Origin: Rhipidocladum racemiflorum
Lineage: Eukaryota; Streptophyta; Magnoliopsida; Poales; Poaceae
Direction: 5' to 3'
DNA: 64,000 nucleotides
NCBI GenBank assembly: GCA_036346355.1
Contig: CM070591.1
Location: forward strand, 23,730,001-23,794,000
Part shown: piece by piece, positions 33,523 through 45,093 of the stretch
How the letters are laid out: every line of letters begins with the position of its first letter
Numbering within the stretch: position 1 is the first letter of the stretch
Position numbers and translations under genes: made by a program
The notes under the pieces: generated by a model
Told to the model about the DNA's origin: nothing
What the model saw: only the letters and a program-made list of their open reading frames with translations
Databases searched by the model: none

Positions 33523-36200
33523 AGCAATGTTTCACCGTTAACACTGCATGCGTTAACGCTCGTCGATAACGTCTTGCCGTTAACATTTTGTCATTAACGC
33601 TCGTTAATGTTCCTCCATTAACGTTTAAATGCGTTAACGCCGCTGCGTTAACGCCTCCTCGCACATGTTTCCCGTTAACGCTCCGTCGTTAACGTTTCGT
33701 CGTTAACGTTTCTCGTTAACGTTTTGCCGTTAACGCGCTGCATCGTTAACGTTCCACCGTTAACGTTTCGTCGTTAACGTTCCATCGTTAACGTTTCATC
33801 GTTAACAATTGGCTCTCTTCGCCTCGTTGTCATCGCATGCGTGTATTCTTGCACAAACCCTAGTGCAATGCCTTCACCTGTTCTATCATCATGACGTGAG
33901 CCTAGTCTCATCGTCATATCATCTTCAAGCCGAATCAAAACCCTAATCAAGACCGGTTCGATGAACTAAGTTTATCGTGAGCCGCGTTGTTATCTTTGCA
34001 ATCTTTCCCGTTGTTTCAACCGTGGTAAGACACTTGTCTTGTCTTATCCTGAAAACCTAATCTGCCTTTAATCGAGAATTCCTTCGTGGACTTGGTCGAT
34101 AGACCATTGGCCATCTGTCATACCCACAATGCCCGATCTATCCGTCTCTCTTTTGTTTGATCTGTGTCCGCTCGGTCAACAAAAGTCAACTTCAAGAATC
34201 GCTTTAGTTCATGCATGAACTAACATATCCTTATGGACCCGATCTATAGATCGAGAGCCCATATGTCGCTATCTGTCCAATCAAGATAATAACTTCGGAA
34301 GTAATATTCTTCGGAATATTATTCTTTCTTTCCCAGTTATTAATCTTTCCCTTTTCGGTGTTTTGCCGAAAGCCCGTTCTCTTTTGTCAACTCTTCGATC
34401 TAATCCGTTCGAGTTCCCAAATCTCTCCCAAGCCGTTATGCCCAATGCTGTTCGTTCTTAATTTGGAATTTACTTGATTTGTCTTTTGAATTGGTTTGTA
34501 TTTGCTTCTTCTTTAATCGTTAGACGCGTCGTCCCGAAATCGTTCGAACGAGCTGAGGATCGAGAAAGTGGAAGTTGAAGCTCGAGGATCAAGGATCAAG
34601 GATAAAGAGTAAAAGACAGTAAAGTTTGCAAGGGCCAGGCAAGTTGTGCTTTGACCATGTTGATCCTATTTCGAAATCTATTTTGATTTAAATTATTGCA
34701 TGCTAGTTCAATTAGAAAAATATTTGGTTTAAACACAGGGGTTAGATAAATACCAATTTGATATATGACACCTTGATTACTTAAGTATGTGCCATGACCC
34801 TTTGTCACCCTAGTTGTGGTTTACTAGTTGGACATTATTAAATTGCCAACATGGGTTTAGATCGTTGTAGTATCTTTGCTTAGACCTGCTACGTGTTCAT
34901 GACATGATTTTGGATAATCAAATGCTAATATTGACTTAATGATATATTGAACCTGTTTTGGAAAAGTATCATGTGATGTTGATGGCACGTGGTGCATGGT
35001 AATCAACTGGGGTTTGATAAACGATTTCGGCCAGGGCATGTGGCAAGAGTAATCAGGTGGGCCGATTGTGGCATTGGGAGTGTTGATTTGGTTTTTCGGG
35101 TAGTCTTGCCCTGGTCACTCTAAGGACTTAACCTTGCAAGCCTTTGAACTGGGTCATACTTGCAACCACATGGCTGGAATGGGACGGCCCTAGTTGACTA
35201 AGTCGCTAAGGACTCACTTGTGGAGCCTCAGGGTGTCGATTACACCGTTTGTGTGATTGTGCGGGGAGCGTATCGTGGCCGTGGGCCAGTACCCATCTAA
35301 CGGTGTGTTGGTCCCATACTTCGCCTTGGCTAAGGGAAGGGATGGTGTAGAGCACGTCTTGAGAGGACCACCTGTGTTGTTTGAGGCTTCCGAAAGGCTT
35401 TGTTATGATCGCTCATTCGCATACTTTTGTATGGCGATTCACGGCAGACGTGGTGAGTGGATTGTATCTTGTGGGTAAAGTGCATAACCTCTGCAGAGTA
35501 TAGAATCTATTTGAATAGCCGAGTCCACTGTGATCGACAATGCTCGGGAATTACAGTCAAGGGTTAGATTTTCTGAAAATAACTTGGATTTGAAAAGTTG
35601 GGTTGGTTTAACAAGGAAGATGATGGAAATATGGTTTAGGATGGGGAAAAATGTTTATTAAACTTTTTGAAAAGTTATTTATGTTTTACTTGTTTCTACT
35701 GCTTTCGAATCTACTTATATTACTTTTCAAAAGTCATTTCTTTGCAAATATACCTTGAGCTATTCCTTTGTACCAAGCCATGCATATAGCTATTAGACTT
35801 TCATTCTGTGCATGACTTGCTGAGTTCTTAATCTCCTAACCCCTTTCAAACAAACAATAAAAATTGAGCAAAAGTCTACATCGTCGAAGAAGAAGAAGTT
35901 CCGTGAGAAGGCGATTATCTAGGAGTCGAACCCTGTCAGTTGCCTGTGGCGTATTGATGGGATTCACCGATGTTCTTCGTTCCGCTGCTGCTTATTTGGA
36001 GTCGAAGCCGTCAAGGCTTCGCAAGTGTAAGGTTGACCTTAAGGTCATACAATAGTTTATATTCTATTATTGAGTTACTTTTACTATTCCGCTGTGTATG
36101 ATTGTGATATTCATCTATGTTGAGACTGTGTGCACTAGCGTGATCCTGGACTAGTGCTGGATACACAGAGGGTCCGGATTTGCAAATTCGGGTCCCGACA
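33523..36200 (+). repeat. 3' LTR of element B, tail only
   Basis: From the fusion point to 36200 the sequence matches B's 5' LTR from about 18507 to 21176: the second half of the GTTAAC array (33530-33806), the TTGGCTCTCTTCGCCTC region, and the shared AGGCAAGTTGTGC-to-end module from 34638. It ends GGGTCCCGACA and is followed by the CTCAT duplication. Confidence 0.88.
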
Positions 36201-36205
36201 CTCAT
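36201..36205. repeat. TSD of element B, right copy (CTCAT)
   Basis: This matches 16531-16535. On its right the minus-strand copia reading frame resumes at once. Confidence 0.93.
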
Positions 36206-37265
36206 CAGGTGTCGAAGCACACTGAGTCTTGCTAAGACTTACACCATGTGACATGGGCAAGAAACCTTTCTTGGAATCATGCATGTTGAACCGTTTCAGT
36301 ATCTTGTCAATGTACGTACTCTGGCTCAATCCAATTAGCCTTTTTGATCTATCTCTATAGACCTTTACACCCAAAATATATGCTGCATCTCCCAAGTCTT
36401 TCATCGAGAAACTCTTTCTCAGATAAGATTGTGCAGCATCTAACATCGGAATATCATTTCCGATCAATAGTATGTCATCCACATACAAGACCAGAAATAC
36501 AAGTGCGCTCCCACTAGACTTCTTGTAAATACAAGGCTCTTCCTCATTTTTGATGAAGCCAAACTGTTTGATCACTTCATCAAAACGAAGGTTCCAACTC
36601 CGAGATGCTTGCTTCAGTCCATAAATGGACTTCCTAAGCTTGCATACCTTGCCAGCATTAGTAGGATCAACAAAACCCTCGGGCTGCACCATGTACATGT
36701 CCTCGCTTAGGTTTCCATTTAGCAAAGCCGTTTTGACATCCATTTGCCGAATCTCATAATCTTGATATGCGGCAATTGCTAGCATGATCCGGATAGACTT
36801 TACCATAGCGACTGGCGAATAAGTTTCATCATAGTCCACACCATGAATTTGCTTATACCCTTTTGCCACCAATCGTGCCTTAAAAATGTGAACATTTCCA
36901 TCGGCGTCTATCTTTTTCTTAAAGACCCATTTGCACCCAATAGTTTTTACACCATCAGGCAGATCAACCAAGTTCCAAACTTGATTATCATACATGGACT
37001 TTAACTCGGATCTCATGGCCTCTAGCCATTTCTCAGAGTCCGGGCCCACCATCGCTTCCTCATAGTCCTTGGGCTCGTCATTTTCCAATAATAACACATC
37101 GCGTTGCTCCGTCATGAGGAACATGAACCTCTCAGGAGCGCGGCTTGCCCGTGAGGACCTCCGTGGGGCTGGCGCCTCATCAACAGGTTCAACAACACGT
37201 TGCTCATCCTGCCGAGGACTAGCTGGAGCTGAAACATTTTCAGGTATTTCTCGAACTTCTTCGAG
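36206..37265 (-). pseudogene. pol: Copia reverse transcriptase (interrupted by element B)
   Basis: The minus-strand frame opens in the integrase-RT linker (RRSSRASRAPERF) and covers RT: EKWLEAMRSELKSM, GCKWVFKKKIDADG, FKARLVAKGYKQ, YDETYSPVAMVKSIR, MDVKTALLNG, YGLKQASRSW, the active site LVLYVDDILLIGND (YVDD), then MKDLGDAAYILGVKVYRDR. It ends at CASTPDE, where B is inserted; the next codons are at 16530-16422. A TAA at 37268-37266 separates it in frame from integrase. All RT motifs are present, so damage is slight apart from the insertion and the nonsense codon. Confidence 0.92.
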
Positions 37266-37993
37266 TTACACCTTGCTCCCACTAGCTCTTTTGGAAAACT
37301 CATTCTCCAAAAAGACACCAGTCCGGGCGACAAACACTTTGCCTTCTTCCCGGTTATAAAAATAATACCCTTTGGTTTCCCTTGGGTACCCCACAAAGAA
37401 GCACTTATCCGACTTGGCATGGAGCTTATCAGACGTCATACGTTTTACATAAGCCTCACAGCCCCAAATTTTAAGATAAGACAAGTCGGGACGTTTCTCT
37501 TTCCATATCTCATATGGTGTCTTATCAACGGATTTTGATGGAACCCTATTTAGCATGAACGCAGCTGTTTCTAGAGCGTGTCCCCAAAATGATAATGGAA
37601 GATCGACTTGACTCATCATAGACCGTACCATGTCCAACAAAGTCCGGTTCCTCCGTTCGGATACCCCATTCCACTGTGGTGTACCGGGCGGAGTCAATTG
37701 CAGAACAATTCCACAACTCTTTAGATGATCACTAAACTCTTGGCTCAAATATTCACCTCCACGGTCAGGCCAGTAGAAATTTAATTTTCTTGCCCAAATG
37801 ATTCTCAGATTTCATTCTGAAACTCTTTGAACTTTTCAAAAGATTCAGACTTATGCCTCATTAGATAGATATATCCATATCTACTAAAGTCATCGGTGAA
37901 AGTAATGAAGTACTGATAACCACCTCTGGCCATGGAGCTCATTGGTCCACACACATCAAGATGCACGAGCCAACAACTCGCACATCCTCTCAC
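37266..37993 (-). pseudogene. pol: Copia integrase (frameshifted, ending at an in-frame TAA)
   Basis: The piece 37993-37805 holds the integrase core start, LVHLDVCGPMSSMARGGYQY and FITFTDDFSRYGYIY, with two catalytic-type Asp positions. The piece 37748-37266 holds GIVLQLTPPGTPQWNGVSER (catalytic Glu in SERRNRTLLDMVRSM), then the C-terminal region YLKIWGCEAYVKR and SDKCFFVGYPRETKGYYFY. A frame break lies near 37750-37800 and another upstream at the junction with the gag-protease frame. The frame stops at 37266 but the coding sense continues directly into RT. Confidence 0.88.
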
Positions 37994-39449
37994 TCGAACC
38001 AGTGAAGGGTGCCTTTGTCATCTTGCCAAGTAAACAAGACTTGCATGTTTCAAGAGATTCTAAATCTAATGAACAAAGAAGACCATCTTTATGAAGCTTC
38101 TCCATGCGTCTTTTATTTATATGGCCTAAACGACAATGCCATAAATAAGTGGAATCGGTATCATTTGTTTTGAGTCTTTTAGTATTAACATTATTTATAG
38201 AAGCATTACGAAAATCCAGACATACAGTCCATTCACCAATGGGCCAGTCACCATAGAGCAAGCCTTTGAAATAAATTGAACAATTCCTGTTCTTTATTAC
38301 AAAATCATAACCATCTTCCTCTAAACAAGAAGAAGAGATAATGTTCTTACTCAAGGCAGGAATGTAATAACAATTATTCAATTCCAAAACTAAGCCAGAA
38401 GGTAATGACAAGGGATAGACGCCAACGGCCTTTGCAGCAACCATTGCTCCATTGCCGACGCGAATTTCCAACTCGCCAATCTTGCAATCTCTAGTCCTTC
38501 TTAACCCCTGCAACGATTTGCAAATGTGAATCATTGATCCGGTATCAAATACCCAAAACTCGGTAGGACAAGTTGCAAGATTAACTTCTATAACATTAAT
38601 ACCTGAAGTAGAAGGAACCTTTCCTTTCTTTTTGTCTTCCAGGTACTTAGGACAATTTCTCTTCCAATGCCCACTACCCTTGCAGTAGTGACATTTATCA
38701 GAAGCATTAGGGCCAACCTTTGGCCTTTCTCTAGGCTTTGATTTTGGGTCTTGGATCTTATCCTCACCATAACTTGTAACCTTGCGCTTCCTTTTCCTAT
38801 CCTTTTGAATCATCATCACATGATTTGTGCCTTTCTTTACGCTCTCTTCCGTAGTTTTCAGCATTCCATGCAGTTCGGTCAGATTCTTCTCCAGGCTGTT
38901 CATATGATAATTTAAAATGAACGGCTCAAAGCTCACAGTGAGCGACTGGAGAATCACATCTGTGGCCAATTCATTCTGAAGTGGAAAACCGAGCTTCTCC
39001 AGGCTCTCAATGTAACCAATCAGTTTGATTACATGAGGACTAACAGGAGCACCCTTAGCCAGCTTGCACGCAAACAATGCTTTAGATATCGAATATCTTT
39101 CAGCCCTTGCTTGGTTCTCAAACATGCCCTTGAGACCTACAATCATAGTGTAGGCATCGGCGTGCTCATATTGCTTTTGGAGCTCAGAGTTCATCGTGGC
39201 AAGCATGAGACAGCTGACATCTAGGGCATCGTTAGTGTGCTTCTCATAAGCACGCTTATCAGCGGCGGATGCATTTTTAGGCAATTCATCAGGATATGGA
39301 CCGTCTAGACCATATTCCTTTTTTTCAGCCTTGAGAACAATTCTCAAGTTACGATACCAATCCATAAAATTTGTCCCAGAGAGTTTTTCCCTCTCCAGAA
39401 TCGACCGCAAGTTAAAACCAGTGTTTGCATTAACAGCATTTGGTGCCAT
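37956..39449 (-). CDS. gag-pol: Copia gag, protease and pre-integrase region
   Basis: A 497-codon open frame starts MAPNAVNANTGFNLRSILER. Residues 15-215 form the copia gag fold (EKLSGTNFMDWYRNLRIVLK, ATDVILQSLTVSFEPF, LTELHGMLKTTEESV). A basic patch (KDRKRKRK) precedes the zinc knuckle CHYCKGSGHWKRNC (253-266). The protease site follows at FWVFDTGSMIHIC (DTGS at 302-305). The GAG-pre-integrase motif YLWHCRLGHINKRRM with CKSCLLGKMTKAPF closes the segment, where a frameshift leads to integrase. It resembles plant elements annotated as TNT1-type polyproteins; I do not assign a copia lineage. Confidence 0.92.
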   Translation of the reverse strand: MAPNAVNANTGFNLRSILEREKLSGTNFMDWYRNLRIVLKAEKKEYGLDGPYPDELPKNASAADKRAYEKHTNDALDVSCLMLATMNSELQKQYEHADAYTMIVGLKGMFENQARAERYSISKALFACKLAKGAPVSPHVIKLIGYIESLEKLGFPLQNELATDVILQSLTVSFEPFILNYHMNSLEKNLTELHGMLKTTEESVKKGTNHVMMIQKDRKRKRKVTSYGEDKIQDPKSKPRERPKVGPNASDKCHYCKGSGHWKRNCPKYLEDKKKGKVPSTSGINVIEVNLATCPTEFWVFDTGSMIHICKSLQGLRRTRDCKIGELEIRVGNGAMVAAKAVGVYPLSLPSGLVLELNNCYYIPALSKNIISSSCLEEDGYDFVIKNRNCSIYFKGLLYGDWPIGEWTVCLDFRNASINNVNTKRLKTNDTDSTYLWHCRLGHINKRRMEKLHKDGLLCSLDLESLETCKSCLLGKMTKAPFTGSSERMCELLARAS

Positions 39450-40746
39450 CTACAACATAAACAAGTAAAGTTTTAGCACTATGTTCACGTTAATCTCTTA
39501 TTAAACAATTTCAATAAAAGATGTTTCCATTAAGATCACTTTCCCTCCGGCAATCTCCATGGAACAAGATCCATGGTCACTGCGGTTCAGGTAAGGACTT
39601 GTCAATACCGCTTGAACCCGCGACATAGGTAGGCAACACCTTGCCAATCACATCGTATGTGACTCTTGCTTGTTGGGGTGGCATCATATGCCCCGGCGCC
39701 CAACACTGATGCCCCGAAGTCCCAAATCCTATTTGGGTGACTCTGTTAAGCAAACCAATACTATGCTTGTGAGTGCACGGGTTAGGCTACACTCACTCTA
39801 TTGTACAAGTAAGAGGGTGGCGTTCCTGACTTGTCAAGACCTTATCCACCAACGTACAAGACAATAGACGCAGCTATTGAAAAAGGGCATCTTACTCTTA
39901 ATTTTTCGAGGGAAACTATTCAATCAGGTTAACATATTCACTACATATGACATGAAAGAATAGCAATGCAAGGTAAATTATCACAGGCAATCAGATTAGA
40001 CTGTGAACAAGTACTGCCCATGACGTGGCGATCTCCATCTTCCACAACCAACCTTGCACAGTCGGGCCATCTGGATTGAAGCCTCCAAGATCATGTACTA
40101 AACTACTACATCTAGCAGCTAGTAGCAAAATTACATGAGGATTCAAGGCATCACATGCCGGCACGCAGGCCGTTATACAATAATAGGACAACCCACAGCT
40201 GCAATTTAACCATGACACGCAGGCCATGAAATATACAATCATGCATCATATACACAAAGGGTCCATACTGTTCACAACATACCCTGCAAAAACAAGTTAG
40301 GCGCTGGATCGATTCTAGCGCGCGGGAAGTGAACAAATTTTAATTTATGGGCGCTATGCTAACTATCACGGCGATTCCGCTATGGAAATTCAATCGGATT
40401 GATCTTATCAAGCCGATTCCGAGCCATCAGAATGCCTCAGTTTCCATAGGATCGATCTTCATCGATCCATCGCGCGAGGTCCCCTTGAGAGGGCGGCGAC
40501 CACACCGATCTCGATCTGTTAGCTCGATCTGTTCGGCACTTGCTACTACCCCGATGGTGTTACCAGCCGGTAGGGGTAATGCATGGCACGAATCTGAAAC
40601 AAGCACGAACTAATCTTTTTGATCGTGTAGATCCACCAACTCATACCTCATATTTCCCCGAAACCGATTGATCTAATCAACCCGTGATAAAACACAACAG
40701 CACATCAACATGTGCGAGCGATCCAGATCCAAAACTACACATGATC
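39450..40746 (-). other. Copia 5' leader between LTR and gag
   Basis: About 1.3 kb separates the primer site from the gag start. No recognisable coding is seen on either strand. A TCATG-rich zone and several short ORFs look incidental. As the untranslated leader it should hold dimerisation and packaging signals, but none can be named from sequence. Confidence 0.6.
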
Positions 40747-40759
40747 GGCTCTGATACCA
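40747..40759 (-). promoter_or_regulatory. Primer-binding site of the copia element
   Basis: On the minus strand TGGTATCAGAGCC follows the LTR end with a 1 bp spacer, the standard initiator-Met tRNA site. Confidence 0.92.
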
Positions 40760-40928
40760 CTGTTGGGGTAACCGGTAGGCTACGTGAGCATAAAATCAAA
40801 GTTTCTACCAAGAACACCCAAGAGCACATGCAAGTAAAGGATCACAGATCGTTACCCTTGACGCGCAGATGCAGCGGAAGCAGATTCACGCGCGTTGAGG
40901 AAGTAGTCGATCACCTCCCAATCGGCAC

Positions 40929-41026
40929 CGAGTGGTCGCCGATCTCCACCGAGTGGTCGCCGACCTCGTCCGAGTGGTCGCCGGGTGGTCGCCGAGTGCT
41001 CGCCGACCTCTACCAAGTGTTCGCCG
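40929..41026 (-). repeat. 21-bp tandem repeat in the copia LTR
   Basis: About four to five copies of a unit containing CGAGTGGTCGCCG (plus-strand view) are spaced 21 bp at 40929, 40950 and 40971, then with shorter spacing. It lies about 140-240 bp downstream of the TATA box on the minus strand, so it would be in the transcribed leader. Confidence 0.8.
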
Positions 41027-41167
41027 TCCAGCGCGTCCGCGAGCAGGAACACCGTGCGGGGTGTGCTAGCACCTCGCCACACAGCTAGGGTTTCTGGAGA
41101 GCAGGAGGGACGCACGGCAGCTGAACGTGGTGAGGGTTCTCTCTCGTGCACTGTTCCTTGCCTCGCC

Positions 41168-41174
41168 TTTTATA
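41168..41174 (-). promoter_or_regulatory. TATA box of the copia LTR
   Basis: TATAAAA on the minus strand, about 990 bp into the 1398 bp LTR, followed by a C/G-rich stretch. This is a typical position for a U3/R boundary. Confidence 0.65.
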
Positions 41175-42158
41175 GACACGCTAGTGGGCCGAAGCCCGCT
41201 AGGTTTCCATCTCCAACGCGGATCTCATCCACGCACAAAAACCCGTCAATCCTATTCCAACTCGTTAAGTGTGTGACACGTTAGGTTCAGTGCAAGTCGG
41301 ACATGAATCCAGAACCCGTTTCCAATTCATTGATCAACAGCGGCACCTAGCAGTACGTATTGACCCCCCGAATGCACAGAATCAATATTCGGCTGAACCT
41401 TTGATACACTCTCATACCGATCCCTTTTTCCACACGATACCAGTCAAGCTCAAGGCGAGATGCGCGCCACCCTTGTTGATAGCTCGACCACTTCTCTCGA
41501 CAGTGTGATGGATACAAACCATGACTAACTCCTTAGTCACATTAGCACGGCCGTGCGTTTTCCCTATCCATCCACACGAGGGGCCCAGAGGTATCTTCTC
41601 CCGTTATCTAGGAGGGGCAAATCCCATCTTGATCATCACACCCTTGGCGATGTATCGTGGCATACCCAGTATTCATCTTTATGACTACCCTGTTACGGTG
41701 TAGCGTTTGATGATACCAAAGCATACAAGTCTACATGCTAGGTATCCATGACAATCTCAGGTCTAAGGACCATATAGGCGTACCACTCGAGACTATACGC
41801 TGATGGCACTATAATAGATAACAACTCACAGCGTCTCGGAGTGGGTCTTGTCCGACTACCCATGTTCTCCAACATGTGTCCATATTTATTGATTCGATAT
41901 CTCCATATCTATGGTATGTGAAACATTACCATCAACCAATAAATGTGCTGATCAAATCATCACCGCTCCTCGTAATGATATGGATCAGGGACCCGTTTAG
42001 AATAATGTCACTTGACAATGTGTTTCACAATCAGATCGTATCCAATGAACAAAGTAGCAACATATATTCAGGGAACCGATAAACAAAGTTATCATAATTT
42101 CATGAACAAAGACGTATTACAATCATCACCATGATTGATCTAGGGCATATTCCCTTCA

Positions 42159-42469
42159 TACTCGATGATACAAGCAAGGAGCTACAGAAGGCCCGCAAGG
42201 AGATCACGACAGAGAAGAACAGATGGCGGGAAGCTCAAGAGTATGTGTCACACCTTCTGCAAAGGATTGGAGAGTTAGAGATGGCATTGTACGCACCAGA
42301 GACGGAGCCAATGCTCGAGCTACACGAGCCAGACCCGGAGGAGCCGGAGCTTGAGCAGGACACTGCTTCTTCGACTACCACAGATGACACAGTTGCTGGA
42401 CATGGCAATCGTTTCGCGCCTATGCCGCAGCGTCCGTACCCAGGCCGTGGAGGTTTTCTCGATGAGTGA
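42159..42469 (+). CDS. Element E leader ORF, C-terminal part (open)
   Basis: From the copia junction, E's frame stays open to a stop at 42469: LDDTSKELQKARKEITTEKN, RWREAQEYVSHLLQRIGELE, then the acidic tail EPDPEEPELEQDTASSTTTD and RPYPGRGGFLDE. The Leu/Ile heptad spacing supports a coiled coil. This copy reads through where A and C are frame-broken, so it shows the likely native reading frame. The copia insertion removed the N-terminal half. No known domain is recognised. Confidence 0.6.
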
Positions 42470-42743
42470 GCGTAGGTTCTATAGTGAGACTCCTTCGCCG
42501 AGTCGCGTCATAGAATAAAGAGTCACCCTTTAGGCGTTAGACTCCAGTGTTAGTTCGATTTGGATTTTCATTGCTTGCTGAGTGTGCAGTATGTGTTGCA
42601 GGCCTTTAGGCATTGTAAGCAACCATACCAAGTTATTAATATCATTAGTTAATAAAGTTGGACTTTAAGTTACACCTTTCGCCCCGCATAAGTTCCATAT
42701 CACTTATCTATTCCTGTCTCTGAAACCTTGGAGCAATCGACAG

Positions 42744-43740
42744 ATGGTAAACACTCGTGGAAACCTTGGAGGCAATGGAAGTTGTTCTCGCCCAACAGAA
42801 AACCCCAATGATGGAGCACCAGCACCGCCACTGGACATGCAGAATTTTGGAGCATTTCTTGCTGCTCAGACTTAGTTGATGCATGCTATGATGCAACAGA
42901 TGCTCAGGCCACTGCTAATCAAGTTAATCAGGGACAACGCCAGAATACAAGACTGTCAGAGTTCATGAGGACTCACCCACCCACTTTCTCTGGGAATGCC
43001 AATCCGTTGGAGGCCGATGATTGGTTAAGGTCAATTGAGAGGAAGCTACACATCGCTCAATGCATGGGAAATGAGAAGATACTCTACGCTTCTCATCAGT
43101 TGGAAGGGACAAATTGAATGGTGGGAGAACTTCTGTGCCACGCAAGAGAACCCTCAAGATATCACTTGGGAGGAGTTCACAGTTGCGTTCCGTCAGTATC
43201 ACGTGCCGGAAGGAATCATGGATCTCAAGAAGGAGGAGTTCAGAGCACTGAAGCAAGGTAATCAGCCAGTGGCCGAATACCTGAACAAGTTCACACAGCT
43301 TGCACGCTACGCACCTGAGGATGTAGCGACAGATAAAGCCGCATACCTCGTTTCATGAAGGGACTTAACTCAGGATTGCAGGTGGGATTGATCACCCACA
43401 CCTTTCCAGATTTCCAGGAACTGGTGAATAAGGCGCTTATTCTTGAGGACAAGCGCAAGGAACTGGATGAGAACAGGAAGCGCAGGATGCAGCATCAGGG
43501 ATCGCGTCAGGGAGCGCAGCAACGTTTGAGGGTTGTGCCAAATCAGTTTTTCAGATTCCAGCCACAGAATGCAACAAGAACACCATCACCAGCACCAAGA
43601 CCCGTCAATCAAAACTATCAGACCCCAGCCCCAGCCAGAAACGCCGCTCCAAGCAGTCAGCAAGGAACAGTGAGACGCTGCTACAATTGCAACTAGCCAG
43701 GGCACTTTGCCAACAGTTGTCCAAAGAAGACAGCAGGGGT
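42744..43740 (+). pseudogene. gag: Element E gag (several breaks)
   Basis: Gag starts MVNTRGNLGGNGSCS after ATCGACAG. A TAG replaces the Gln of AAQTQL at about 42873. The capsid is readable at 42966-43100 (RTHPPTFSGNANPLEADDWL) and in 43035-43358 and 43355-43696 (EYLNKFTQLARYAPEDVATD, LITHTFPDFQELVNKALILE). The knuckle CYNCN ends at another TAG at 43694, followed in frame by GHFANSCPKK. A frameshift near 43340 splits the two main pieces. Confidence 0.85.
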
Positions 43741-45010
43741 AACCCCAGTCCGCTTCAATCTGGGATCCACCCCAGCTAGGACACTAGCACCAGGAGCCAC
43801 ACCCCAGACTATGGTGAGAGGCCGAGTCAACCATGTCACCACAGATGCACTGCAGAATGCTACGGACGTCGTACTGGGTAAGTTACTTGTTAACTCAGTA
43901 CCTGCGACAGTTTTGTTTGATTCTGGAGCATCGCATTCGTTTGTTTCACAAGGCTTTGCTGCTAAAAATGATCTGGAGATTGCAAGGCTTAAATGCATGC
44001 TTGTAGTTCAAACCCCTGGTTCCGAACTCCGAACGAAAGTAGGATGTTCTGGGGTGAGAATACTAATAGATGGGATAGAGTTCCTAGCGAACCTTATTAT
44101 TTTGGAGACCCAGACCTTAGATGTCATTTTGGGAATGGATTGGTTATCCAAGCACAAGGCCGTACTGGATTGTGGACGAAGGACTATCTCAGTTGAGAGC
44201 CCGTGTGGAAAGAAAGTAGAATTTCAAGCTACTACCGTTAGAGATGGACAGTTGATGGTTAACAGTACCAAGGCAATCAGCATAGGGGATGTCTCAGTAG
44301 TGAATGAGTACCCAGATGTTTTTCCGGAAGATCTACCTGGTATGCCACCAGATAGGGACATAGAGTTTGTGATAGAGCTTGTACTGCACAAATACGATAG
44401 CAAAGAGACCTTATCGGATGTCCACCGAAGAATTGGTAGAGATGAAGAAACAGCTTGAAGAGTTATTGGAGAAAGGATTTATCAGACCGAGTTCGTCGCC
44501 GTGGGGAGCGCCAGTTTTGTTTGTCAAGAAGAAGGACGGGAGTTTCAGGATGTGCATTGACTACCGTGCACTTAATGAAGTCACCGTGAAGAATAAGTAT
44601 CCGCTACCCAGGATTGATGATTTGTTTGACCAGCTGAGAGGAGCCGGAGTTTTCTCCAAGATTGATCTGAGATCGGGATACCATCAGTTGAAGATCCGAT
44701 CAGAGGATATTCCGAAGACCGCATTCTCGTCAAGATATGGACATTACGAGTTTACAGTTATGTCCTTTGGTCTGACGAATGCGCCAGCATATTTCATGAA
44801 TATGATGAATAAGGTGTTCATGGAATATTTGGACAAGTTTGTTGTTGTGTTCATAGATGATGAACATGCAAGACAGAGGATGAACATGCAGAGCACTTGA
44901 GGCGAGTTTTGGAAAAGCTGAGGGAACAGCAACTCTTCGCCAAGTTCAGCAAGTGTGATTTTTGGAAGGACAAGGTGGAGTTCCTCGGACATGTAATGAC
45001 CGCAGAAGGA
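43741..45010 (+). pseudogene. pol: Element E protease and reverse transcriptase
   Basis: The frame 43811-44458 has the protease site LFDSGASHSFVSQ and ILGMDWLSKHKAVLDCG. RT starts in 44379-44900: PYRMSTEELVEMKKQ, VKKKDGSFRMCIDYRALNEV, then FSKIDLRSGYHQLKIRSEDI and SSRYGHYEFTVMSFGLTNAP. The active-site Asp pair is present (FVVVFIDD), but the normal ILVYS that follows in A is replaced by EHARQRMN, an apparent local duplication of the downstream DEHA segment with loss of sequence. RT would not be functional. Confidence 0.85.
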
Positions 45011-45093
45011 GTCGCGTAGACCCAAGCAAGGTAGAAGCTGTGTTACATTGGGAGCAGCCGAAGACTGTGACCTAGATCCGAAGTTTCCTTGGA

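Larger units (their letters stand above)
16536..36200 (+). mobile_element. Gypsy-type element B carrying nested element C
   Basis: B is delimited by CTCAT duplications. It has a 4641 bp 5' LTR, an intact primer site and a gag-like remnant with several zinc knuckles. It is interrupted at 23431/23432 by element C. Everything from B's internal region downstream of C to the middle of B's 3' LTR is missing: C's 3' LTR passes directly into B's 3' LTR tail near 33520. No B protease, RT or integrase is present, so B may have been non-autonomous or may have lost pol in that deletion. Confidence 0.85.
36201..42158 (-). mobile_element. Ty1/copia retrotransposon, 5' two-thirds, minus strand
   Basis: Reading from right to left: 5' LTR (42158-40761), Met-tRNA primer site, a roughly 1.3 kb leader, gag, protease, integrase, RT. 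Integrase precedes RT, the copia order. The element continues at 16535-16422 on the far side of B and then beyond D, outside the window. It was split by two gypsy-type insertions. It is inserted in element E, whose sequence resumes at 42159. Confidence 0.92.
40761..42158 (-). repeat. 5' LTR of the copia element (1398 bp)
   Basis: On the minus strand the LTR runs from TGAAGGGAATATGCCCTAGA (42158) to CCCCAACA (40761). The right edge abuts element E at 42159, and the left edge the primer site. A TATAAAA box lies at 41174-41168. TACTC at 42159-42163 is the candidate TSD; the partner is outside the window. Confidence 0.9.

Noticed and set aside
41269..42082. Small plus-strand ORFs across the copia LTR
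   Set aside because: They lie antisense in an LTR with defined ends and show no conserved domain.
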